Source of the DNA: Legionella geestiana
GTDB taxonomy: Bacteria > Pseudomonadota > Gammaproteobacteria > Legionellales > Legionellaceae
Length of the DNA stretch: 64,000 nucleotides
Reading direction: 5' to 3'
NCBI RefSeq assembly: GCF_004571195.1
Contig: NZ_CP038271.1
Coordinates: 186,001-250,000, forward strand
Shown here: piece by piece, positions 28,388-35,798 of the stretch
Layout of the letters: each line of letters begins with the position of its first letter
How positions within the stretch are numbered: position 1 is the first letter of the stretch
Translations under genes and position numbers: made by a program
Notes under the pieces: model-generated
The model's input: the letters and a program-made list of their open reading frames with translations, nothing else
Database searches by the model: none
Told to the model about the DNA's origin: nothing

Positions 28388-29110
28388 TTAGAACGCTCCG
28401 GGACCGCCAGGGGCCGGAGATGCTGAAGGAGGCTCGCTGGATGATGAAGCGGGGGATGAAGAAGACCAGAGACGAGATAATAATCCGGGTTGTGGCGCGG
28501 GTTTAGACGCCTCTTCCGCACGCGTCCATTCTTCAATGGCTTTCTTGCGAGTCTGTTCCGCAATTTTCAGGTCGCATTTTTCAATGGCAGCAGCAATGCC
28601 AGTCCAGTACGCGCGGGCATAGCCTTTAGATTCAAAGCCCTCAATATTCGAGAACAACGTATCTTCTCTCAATGAATCACAAGCAATGGTTCTTCCTTTT
28701 AAATAAGACTGGAACGCTATCAGAGCTTCTCTTATTAAGGAAGCATTGTTATCAAAAACTTTCTGAACCTGGCTAAGACCAATTATGTGGCATGGCTTTA
28801 TAAACGTTTCACAGGACGTAATGGCTTCCGCATTCCTTCCACCATATTCGACATTCTGAATATAAGCAATCACGCACAGATAAGCGCCCCTCATGATGAG
28901 GGTTTTTTCTGGTATTGTGTGCGAAGTTGTGTGCAGATTATCAGATACCGTCGTCAAGAACTGCACCGGAATTCTGCGTTTATCTTCGAGAGCATCAACG
29001 GAAATCGTACCGTGTTTAACGTTTAGAGCATTCCGCAAAAGTTTGAGATTTTCTGATAACTCATCAAAGCTGACATCCCTAAAACCATCACCTAAAAAAT
29101 TATCCGGCAT
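28388..29110 (-). CDS. Unknown 240-residue protein with Ser/Pro-rich tail, effector-like
   Basis: I do not recognise this protein. It is mainly helical and soluble-looking, without a signal peptide, and carries scattered Cys residues. The last 35 residues are low-complexity Ser/Pro/Ala (SSSSPASSSSEPPSASPAP), a style common in Dot/Icm substrates but not diagnostic. I chose the ATG at 29110 because AAGGAG lies 8 nt upstream; an upstream in-frame ATG at 29158 has no such site. MITE copy 2 begins 105 bp upstream of the start, so its insertion may alter this promoter. Confidence 0.8.
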   Translation of the reverse strand: MPDNFLGDGFRDVSFDELSENLKLLRNALNVKHGTISVDALEDKRRIPVQFLTTVSDNLHTTSHTIPEKTLIMRGAYLCVIAYIQNVEYGGRNAEAITSCETFIKPCHIIGLSQVQKVFDNNASLIREALIAFQSYLKGRTIACDSLREDTLFSNIEGFESKGYARAYWTGIAAAIEKCDLKIAEQTRKKAIEEWTRAEEASKPAPQPGLLSRLWSSSSPASSSSEPPSASPAPGGPGAF

Positions 29111-29215
29111 TTTATGGCTCCTTGTGTTATTCCATTTTGTTTCACTTTGTGTGCACATCTAACCCACAGACGCCAGTGTAAACGAAAAAAATAGCACCGT
29201 CATTCTGTTTTTTAG

Positions 29216-29483
29216 CTGTGTACGGGACCAAAAATCGTTGTCTTCCCAGAGCTCATGCTGGAGTTAGCCCCGTGCCGGCACATGGATGGGTTCCCGCCTG
29301 CGCGGGAATGACAGGATTCGGGGTGTGTGCGGAGGCCAAAATCTCTCCCACACCGTCTTCCCCGCGCAGGCGGGGACCCATTCGGGGTGTGGCACGGAGC
29401 CAACGCATGGAACGATTCAGCCTGGTCACGGTACAAAAATACACGTGAATCCCCCCGGCGCGGAAAAAATGTCCCGTACACAG
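29216..29483 (-). mobile_element. MITE copy 2 (268 bp, 9-bp target duplication)
   Basis: The ends are CTGTGTACGGGAC (29216-29228) and GTCCCGTACACAG (29471-29483), perfect 13-bp inverted repeats. The 9-mer GTTTTTTAG flanks both sides (29207-29215 and 29484-29492). The body matches copies 1 and 3 but is inverted. It occupies most of the divergent gap between the 240-residue gene and rpe. The 60 bp from the element to rpe would have to hold the rpe promoter unless the element supplies it. Confidence 0.95.
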
Positions 29484-29552
29484 GTTTTTTAGATTGCACG
29501 CGCACGGTTTCCATACGACAATATTCTTACTTGTGACCTTTGCGAATACCTC

Positions 29553-30212
29553 ATGTCCTGTCTTCTGGCTCCCTCCCTGCTGGCGGCAAATTCGCTTGCA
29601 TTGGGTGACGAAATCGATGCAGTAGTGCGTGCCGGTGCAGATATGCTGCACCTCGATATCATGGACAATCACTATGTCCCGAATTTAAGTTTTGGACCAG
29701 CGTTTTGCACAGCACTTCATGCACGTTTTCCGGCAACACCGATTGACGTGCACCTGATGGTTAGCCCGGTCGACACGATGATTGAAGCCTTCGCGAGAGC
29801 GGGCGCTTCCCGCATCAGCATTCATCCAGACGCCACAACACACCTTGACCGAAGCCTCGCACTGATTCGTGACCTGGGTGCCGAGGCGGGCATTGCCCTG
29901 AATCCGGCAACCTCAGTTGACTGTCTGCGCTATTGTATGCACCGGCTTGATTTCGTGCTGGTAATGACTGTTAATCCAGGCTTTGGCGGCCAGTCTCTGA
30001 TTCCTGAAGTACTTCAAAAAATCGAATGGATTAAAACGCATTATCCGCAACTGCCCATTTCCGTTGACGGCGGAATCACTGTTGATAATATTGCGGATGT
30101 CGCACGTGCTGGCGCCACTCATTTTGTAGCGGGGTCGTCCATTTTCAATACACCGGATTATACGGCAACAATTCGCCTTATGCGGGAAAAACTCTCCGAA
30201 CGGAAAGCATAA
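29553..30212 (+). CDS. rpe: Ribulose-phosphate 3-epimerase
   Basis: Rpe interconverts ribulose 5-phosphate and xylulose 5-phosphate in the pentose phosphate pathway. The 219-residue TIM barrel shows APSLLAANS, then LHLDIMDNHYVPNLSFGP (metal-binding His and Asp), MTVNPGFGGQ and ISVDGGI with a phosphate-binding FVAGSSIF loop. The stop overlaps the ATG of slt (TAATG), so the two are coupled. Confidence 0.97.
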   Translation: MSCLLAPSLLAANSLALGDEIDAVVRAGADMLHLDIMDNHYVPNLSFGPAFCTALHARFPATPIDVHLMVSPVDTMIEAFARAGASRISIHPDATTHLDRSLALIRDLGAEAGIALNPATSVDCLRYCMHRLDFVLVMTVNPGFGGQSLIPEVLQKIEWIKTHYPQLPISVDGGITVDNIADVARAGATHFVAGSSIFNTPDYTATIRLMREKLSERKA

Positions 30213-32005
30213 TGAGACAAAAACTGCTGGTGTTTATACTTGCGCTCACCTGCCTGCAGCCGGTTTATGCGCTGAGTGGCAATGCGTACATGGAACGTTT
30301 TCAACGCTACCAAAATTGGTCTGAAAATCTTCCCGAGCTACCGGATGAAGCGTTTTACCGTTTCATCAGCGATGACACACCACTTGCTGTGAAATTACGA
30401 AATAAATGGCTTTATCACCTTGCCAGTAAAAAAGACTGGCGTGAATTTGATAAATGGTACCGACCGGGCGATGATGCTTTTCTTCGCTGCTTTGCGGCAC
30501 GTGCGAAACTTGAAACCGGACACACTGAGGAAGCCCTTTCACTGGCAAAAACACTCTGGATGCAGGGAAACTCCCTGCCGCAGGCGTGTGATAAGCTGTT
30601 TGACATACTTTTCTCAAAGAAAATGATGGATAATGCGCTTGTCAGCGAGCGCATCGTGCTTGCCCTTGAGGCACGTAATCTTCCACTTGCGCGCTATCTC
30701 CTGACGCGCATGAACCCACCGCGCATGGATGATACCAAACGGCTGCATGCCATCTACCAGAACCCGGCAACCATATTGAACCTGCCACGTGGCCCGCTCT
30801 ACAGCAGCTTTTACCTTTATGGCCTGACGCGCCTCGTATCTCTTAATATGGATAAGGCTATAACACTTTGGAACAATCCTAAAACCCGTACCATGTTAAG
30901 CGAGCATCAGCAACAACAGTTTCTGGCCCAACTCACCCTGTACAAGGCAATGCGTGGACATGCAGATACCGCACAATGGTTTTCGCGCATCAAGTCACCG
31001 TGGTACAACGATACCCTGCTCGGCTGGCAGATTCGTCATGCGCTGAAACATCATCAGTGGCAGGCAGTTTTAAAGGGCATTGATAAACTTCAGGACAAAG
31101 ACAATGCCTGCTGGCGCTACTGGCGTGCTCGTGCGCTTGAAGCGCTTGGCAAAAAAGAGGATGCGAAAGTGCTCTATACAGCACTCAGCTCTGAGCGAAA
31201 CTATTACGGTTTTCTCGCAAGCCGTCATGTTAAAAGTCCGCCGCAGTTTCAAAATGAGCCGGTCGTAACCGACTTAAAACGTCTGAAACCTTACGCACCA
31301 GTTACCAATACCATTCAATCACTCTATCTGAATCAAAAGCCGGTTGAGGCCGCACGCCTGCTCAATGAATTTTCAAGTGAACTGCCAAAGCGCGATCGCT
31401 CGGCACTCGCATGGTGGCTCACCGATACGCTGCAATGGCACGCACGTGCGGTGTACTTGAGCAGCAGCACGGATATGTTGAATAACCAGCTTGCGGTACG
31501 TTTTCCGCTTGCCTGGAAAGATTCAGTCAACCGTTATGCGCAAAAGTACCGTATTCCACCTGAATTTGTATATGCGGTCATACGCCAGGAAAGTGCTTTT
31601 CACCACGAAATCGTCTCATCAGCCGGTGCCATGGGCCTCATGCAGATTTTACCGCAGACGGGTAAAGTTGTAGCCAGACGCGAGCATATTCCATTTGATG
31701 GCAAGAACCCGCTTTTTTCACCCACCAAAAATATCAACATTGGCGTCGCCTATCTTGAAGAACTTGCCCGCCGCTTTGGTCGGCATCCGGTACTGATGGC
31801 TGCTGCTTACAATGCTGGACCGAGACAGGTGCGTTACTGGCTGTCAAACCATCCATCCAATCCGATGGATATCTGGATTGAAACGCTTCCCTGGCAGGAA
31901 ACACGTAATTATCTGAAGAACATCATCGCGTTTTGTGCCGTATATCAATATCGACTGGATAAGAAGCCGGATTTAAAGCCATTTTTAAAGCCGGTTTCGT
32001 CTTAA
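30212..32005 (+). CDS. slt: Soluble lytic murein transglycosylase
   Basis: Slt cleaves peptidoglycan between N-acetylmuramic acid and N-acetylglucosamine in the periplasm, making 1,6-anhydro products. The 597-residue protein has a signal peptide (residues 1-20), a long helical superhelix of about 420 residues, and a C-terminal lysozyme-like domain. The catalytic Glu is E460 in IRQESAF, followed by SSAGAMGLMQILPQTG and AAAYNAGPRQVRYWL. The length is near that of E. coli Slt70. It converges on rimI; the 73-bp gap shows no clear terminator. Confidence 0.96.
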   Translation: MRQKLLVFILALTCLQPVYALSGNAYMERFQRYQNWSENLPELPDEAFYRFISDDTPLAVKLRNKWLYHLASKKDWREFDKWYRPGDDAFLRCFAARAKLETGHTEEALSLAKTLWMQGNSLPQACDKLFDILFSKKMMDNALVSERIVLALEARNLPLARYLLTRMNPPRMDDTKRLHAIYQNPATILNLPRGPLYSSFYLYGLTRLVSLNMDKAITLWNNPKTRTMLSEHQQQQFLAQLTLYKAMRGHADTAQWFSRIKSPWYNDTLLGWQIRHALKHHQWQAVLKGIDKLQDKDNACWRYWRARALEALGKKEDAKVLYTALSSERNYYGFLASRHVKSPPQFQNEPVVTDLKRLKPYAPVTNTIQSLYLNQKPVEAARLLNEFSSELPKRDRSALAWWLTDTLQWHARAVYLSSSTDMLNNQLAVRFPLAWKDSVNRYAQKYRIPPEFVYAVIRQESAFHHEIVSSAGAMGLMQILPQTGKVVARREHIPFDGKNPLFSPTKNINIGVAYLEELARRFGRHPVLMAAAYNAGPRQVRYWLSNHPSNPMDIWIETLPWQETRNYLKNIIAFCAVYQYRLDKKPDLKPFLKPVSS

Positions 32006-32078
32006 CAGGCGTTTAGTGAGGAATGTAGCACTCGTGCCCAGGCGAAGTCAAAACAGGTGAACTGAGATATGGCTGCAG

Positions 32079-32546
32079 CTAGAGCACTTTTTTTAACAAA
32101 AGCGCGTCTTCAATGCCTTGAACATCGTTGTAGTACCCTTCTTTCACTTCCGCCTGCGTAAATCCAAGCTTTTCGTAGATATGAATGGCTGTAGGGTTTG
32201 TAGGGCGTACTTCAAGAATGATTTCTTTCATACCGGGGCGTTTTAAAGTCTTAAGAAAATGTTTTAAAAAACGCTGTCCATAGCCTTTGCCCTGAAAATC
32301 TGGCGCAATACACACATTGAGAATGTGTGCGCTCCCTTCCTGCGTGTAGCGGGCAATCAGGTATCCTATAACGGTTGAGTGCTCGCTTTTATCTTCAGCC
32401 GATTGTGCAAGCACTCGGCAATCATAGCCAACCAGCACACAGTCATGAAGAATATCTCGACTCCAGGGGGCACGATGCGCCGCGCACTCAATGGCATAGA
32501 CGGCATCGACATCCGAAAATTGCATCGCACGCACCCTGGTTATCAT
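32079..32546 (-). CDS. rimI: Ribosomal protein S18 alanine N-acetyltransferase RimI
   Basis: The 155-residue GNAT enzyme acetylates the N-terminal alanine of ribosomal protein S18. It has the start MQFSDVDAVYAIECAAHRAPWS, the acetyl-CoA motif APDFQGKGYGQRFL and the terminal TAIHIYEKLGFTQ with EDALLLKK, all typical. Two in-frame ATGs exist at the start (MITRVRAM); the first is used here, the second is 18 bp downstream. A long inverted repeat separates it from lpdA. Confidence 0.92.
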   Translation of the reverse strand: MITRVRAMQFSDVDAVYAIECAAHRAPWSRDILHDCVLVGYDCRVLAQSAEDKSEHSTVIGYLIARYTQEGSAHILNVCIAPDFQGKGYGQRFLKHFLKTLKRPGMKEIILEVRPTNPTAIHIYEKLGFTQAEVKEGYYNDVQGIEDALLLKKVL

Positions 32547-32632
32547 TTGATATACCCTCTTTTATTTTTCTTTGTATCTAATCACCACATTTTGAATGCT
32601 TTAGGGGAAAAGTCGGATTTGAGTGCAGGTTG

Positions 32633-32700
32633 TGCGAACGCATTACAAAAAAAGCGCAGCATACACCGGTATGTGAGCAGTTTTTTGTAATGCGTTCGCA
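32633..32700. terminator. 68-bp inverted repeat, probable bidirectional terminator
   Basis: TGCGAACGCATTACAAAAAA (32633-32652) and its exact complement (32681-32700) enclose 28 nt that can form an inner stem (CATAC/GTATG). Inside the hairpin each strand has a run of six or seven T after the inner stem, so the inner part resembles an intrinsic terminator in both directions. It lies 37 bp past the lpdA stop and ends the PDH operon before rimI. Confidence 0.75.
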
Positions 32701-32736
32701 AAAGATGCGCCAAATATGGCTTTTCAGCTAACGTGG

Positions 32737-34164
32737 TTAATGGTTACTTTTCTTTTTAGGCAGATACAAATCCGTAATAGTGCCTTCAAACGCTTCCGCC
32801 GCCTGCGCAATGGTTTCAGAGACTGTCGGGTGTGGATGAATCGAAAGCGCGAGGTCTTCAACATCACAGCCCATCTCTATGGCAAGCACAGTTTCAGCGA
32901 TAAGATCGCCCGCATTAGAACCTACAATTCCGGCTCCAAGTATACGGCGGGTATCGGGACAGAACAGAAGTTTGGTTATCCCTTCTTCTCGTCCGATACT
33001 AAGCGCGCGTCCACTCGCAGCCCAGGGGAATGTACCCTTCTCATACGAAATGTTTTTAGCCTTTGCTTCATTTTCTGTAAGGCCTGCCCAGGCAATTTCA
33101 GGGTCGGTATAAGCAACACTTGGAATGCAGCGTGGGTCAAAATAGTGCTTCTTACCGGCAATAACCTCAGCCGCCACCTTGCCCTCAGGAATGGCTTTAT
33201 GTGCAAGCATCGGTTGGCCCACGACATCACCAATGGCAAAAATGTGGCTAACATTGGTGCGCATTTGTTTGTCAACCGGAATAAAGCCGCGCTCGGTTAC
33301 CGTAACGCCTGCTTTTTCAGCCGCAATGGTGCCGCCATTGGGCCGGCGTCCAACGGCTACCAGCATCTGCTGGAAACACTGGGGAGCACTGGGAGCGCCC
33401 TCGCCTTCCATGGTGACATAGAGCCCGTCTTTTTTGGCTTCAACCCCGGTGACTTTAGTCTTGAGAATAAACTTAACACCTTTTTTCGCCATGCGCTTTT
33501 GCAGCACGTTGACCAAATCGGCATCAGCACCTGGCATAAGCTGATCCATAAACTCAACTACTGTCACGTCTACACCCAGCGCGGAATACACCGTTGCCAT
33601 TTCAAGGCCGATAATACCGCCACCAAGTACAAGGAGACTGCCTTTAATATCGGCAAGCTCAAGCGCCCCTGTAGAGCTGAAAATACGTTTATCTTCAGGA
33701 ATAAACGGCAGACTGACAGACTCACTGCCAACCGCAATAATGGCATGCTTGAATTCAACACTTATTCCTTCAGCACCGTCATCAACGTGCAGTGAATGAC
33801 TGCCGGAAAATGCGGCACTCCCTGTCAACACTTCTACCTTGCGCTGCTTTGCAAGTGCCTTGAGGCCACCTGTGAGCTTACCCACAACTGAATTTTTCCA
33901 TGTCACCATTTTACCGGCATCAAGCTTTGGTTTACCAAAGCTGATACCAGCGTTGTCCATTTCATGATGTTCATCGAGCACGCGGGCAAGGTGCAGCAGT
34001 GCTTTTGAAGGAATGCAGCCGACATTCAGGCATACGCCTCCCAATGATGGAAATCGCTCAACGAGCACTGTCTGCAGGCCAAGGTCAGCTGCGCGAAACG
34101 CAGCTGTGTAGCCGCCAGGACCACTTCCGATTACGACAACATCCGCTTTCAGCGTCTTAGGCAT
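32737..34164 (-). CDS. lpdA: Dihydrolipoyl dehydrogenase (E3)
   Basis: E3 reoxidises dihydrolipoamide of the pyruvate dehydrogenase complex with FAD and NAD+. The 475-residue protein has the FAD motif GSGPGG at 13-18, the redox disulfide C45-x4-C50 (GGVCLNVGCIPSK), the NAD motif GGGIIGLEMA, and the catalytic His-Glu near the C-terminus (SIHPHPTVSE). I chose the ATG at 34164, 8 nt after AGAGG; in-frame sequence upstream lies in aceF. It is the last gene of aceE-aceF-lpdA. Confidence 0.98.
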   Translation of the reverse strand: MPKTLKADVVVIGSGPGGYTAAFRAADLGLQTVLVERFPSLGGVCLNVGCIPSKALLHLARVLDEHHEMDNAGISFGKPKLDAGKMVTWKNSVVGKLTGGLKALAKQRKVEVLTGSAAFSGSHSLHVDDGAEGISVEFKHAIIAVGSESVSLPFIPEDKRIFSSTGALELADIKGSLLVLGGGIIGLEMATVYSALGVDVTVVEFMDQLMPGADADLVNVLQKRMAKKGVKFILKTKVTGVEAKKDGLYVTMEGEGAPSAPQCFQQMLVAVGRRPNGGTIAAEKAGVTVTERGFIPVDKQMRTNVSHIFAIGDVVGQPMLAHKAIPEGKVAAEVIAGKKHYFDPRCIPSVAYTDPEIAWAGLTENEAKAKNISYEKGTFPWAASGRALSIGREEGITKLLFCPDTRRILGAGIVGSNAGDLIAETVLAIEMGCDVEDLALSIHPHPTVSETIAQAAEAFEGTITDLYLPKKKSNH

Positions 34165-34180
34165 GAGTAAAACCTCTAAA

Positions 34181-35779
34181 TTACAGGAGAATACGACGGA
34201 TATCCGCAAGCGAATCCGCGATAAATCGCGTGAATCGCGCAGCTTCCGCACCATCAATGACCCGGTGATCGTACGACAGTGACAAAGGCAGCATCAACCG
34301 TGGTACAAACGTGTCACCGGCATAAACCGGCTTGATACTTGAGCGGGAAAGCCCGAGTATCGCAACCTCAGGTGCGTTGACAATCGGCGTAAACGCCGTA
34401 CCACCAATACCACCGAGGCTTGAAACAGTAAAACAGCCACCGCTCATGTCTGCAGGAGTAAGCCCCTTGTCACGTGCCTTCGCACTCAGACGTGCCATTT
34501 CCCGCGCAATATCACCAATCTGGAGGGTATCAACATCGCGAATAACAGGAACGACAAGACCGTTAGGCGTTTCAACAGCGATGCCAATGTTGCAGTACTG
34601 TTTGTAAATAAGATTCTCACCACTCGCATCGAGAGAGGCATTAAACTGTGGGAATGCAGCCAGTGCCCGACTCACCACCTTGCATACAAATGCAAGAATC
34701 GTCAGTTTATATCCGAGTTGTACGGTGCGCTCACTCTCGGTCTTGCGAAAAGCTTCAAGCTCCGTGATATCGGCTTCATCAAACTGCGTGACGTGTGGGA
34801 TGGTTATCCAGGAGCGGTGTACATTGGCACCCGTGAGCCGTTTGATTTTATTCAATGGCTTGATATCAATCGCACCAAAGCGTGAAAAATCGATAGCCGG
34901 AGCCTGTGGCAACGCAAAGCCATTTCCGCCGGCGGGTTCTGCCAGACGCGCTTTCACATACGCTTGAATGTCCTCGGTAAGAATACGCCCCTTGCGTCCA
35001 CTGCCTTTTACTTCTGACAGTGTCACACCAAGCTCTCTTGCCATCCGGCGAACCGCAGGCCCTGCAGATACCATGTCCTGACGGTTCGAGGGAATTTCAG
35101 GAGCAATGGCCGCCTCAACACGCAATTCAGCAACAGGCGCAGGAACAGAAGATGGCGTTTCACTCACGACTGGCGCAGGTTCAGGCATGCGTACAGCAGA
35201 AGACGCGCTTGTTCGGAGAGACAATACCGGGCTTCCCTGAGACACCTTGTCGCCAAGTGCGATGCTGACATGTTCAACTACACCCGCCATGGGGGACGGA
35301 ATTTCCATCGTGGCCTTATCGCCCTCAAGTACCAGCAACGGCGTGTCTTTTTCAACCGTATCACCGACTTTGACCATGATTTCAATGACATCAACACCCG
35401 TTGCGCCACCAATATCAGGGATGGCGACATCCACCACCTGAGTCTCATGGCTTTCAGAAGCTATGGGCGCCTCGATGACTGGCGCGACTCTCTCAGGCGT
35501 TGGCTCAACTGCAGCGGGTGTCTCTGACACGGCTCCGACACTGCTTTCAAGTTCAAGCAGCACATCACCCTCGGAGACCTTATCTCCCACCTTCACAACT
35601 ATCCTCTTTACAACGCCCTCAGCAGAGGAAGGCACTTCCATGCTGGCTTTGTCGGTTTCAAGTGTTACAAGCGGTGTATCGCGTTTAATGCTGTCACCGG
35701 GCTTAACGAGTATTTCAATTACATCAACACCGACGGCACCGCCTATATCGGGCACTTTAATTACGTTTGCATCCGCCAT
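34181..35779 (-). CDS. aceF: Dihydrolipoamide acetyltransferase (PDH E2)
   Basis: E2 transfers acetyl groups from lipoyl arms to coenzyme A and forms the complex core. The 532-residue protein has two lipoyl domains with modified Lys44 (ETDKASME) and Lys155 (EGDKATME), joined by Ala/Pro/Glu-rich linkers, then the peripheral-subunit-binding domain (SAGPAVRRMARELGV) and the catalytic domain ending in LSYDHRVIDGAEAARF. I chose the ATG at 35779; an in-frame ATG at 35794 is possible. E. coli E2 has three lipoyl domains, this one two. Confidence 0.97.
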   Translation of the reverse strand: MADANVIKVPDIGGAVGVDVIEILVKPGDSIKRDTPLVTLETDKASMEVPSSAEGVVKRIVVKVGDKVSEGDVLLELESSVGAVSETPAAVEPTPERVAPVIEAPIASESHETQVVDVAIPDIGGATGVDVIEIMVKVGDTVEKDTPLLVLEGDKATMEIPSPMAGVVEHVSIALGDKVSQGSPVLSLRTSASSAVRMPEPAPVVSETPSSVPAPVAELRVEAAIAPEIPSNRQDMVSAGPAVRRMARELGVTLSEVKGSGRKGRILTEDIQAYVKARLAEPAGGNGFALPQAPAIDFSRFGAIDIKPLNKIKRLTGANVHRSWITIPHVTQFDEADITELEAFRKTESERTVQLGYKLTILAFVCKVVSRALAAFPQFNASLDASGENLIYKQYCNIGIAVETPNGLVVPVIRDVDTLQIGDIAREMARLSAKARDKGLTPADMSGGCFTVSSLGGIGGTAFTPIVNAPEVAILGLSRSSIKPVYAGDTFVPRLMLPLSLSYDHRVIDGAEAARFTRFIADSLADIRRILL

Positions 35780-35798
35780 TCTTCTACCCCGCATTCAA

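Noticed and set aside
32716-33795. 359-codon plus-strand frame
   Set aside because: Lies antisense to lpdA, whose motifs are certain; long shadow frames are common at this GC content.
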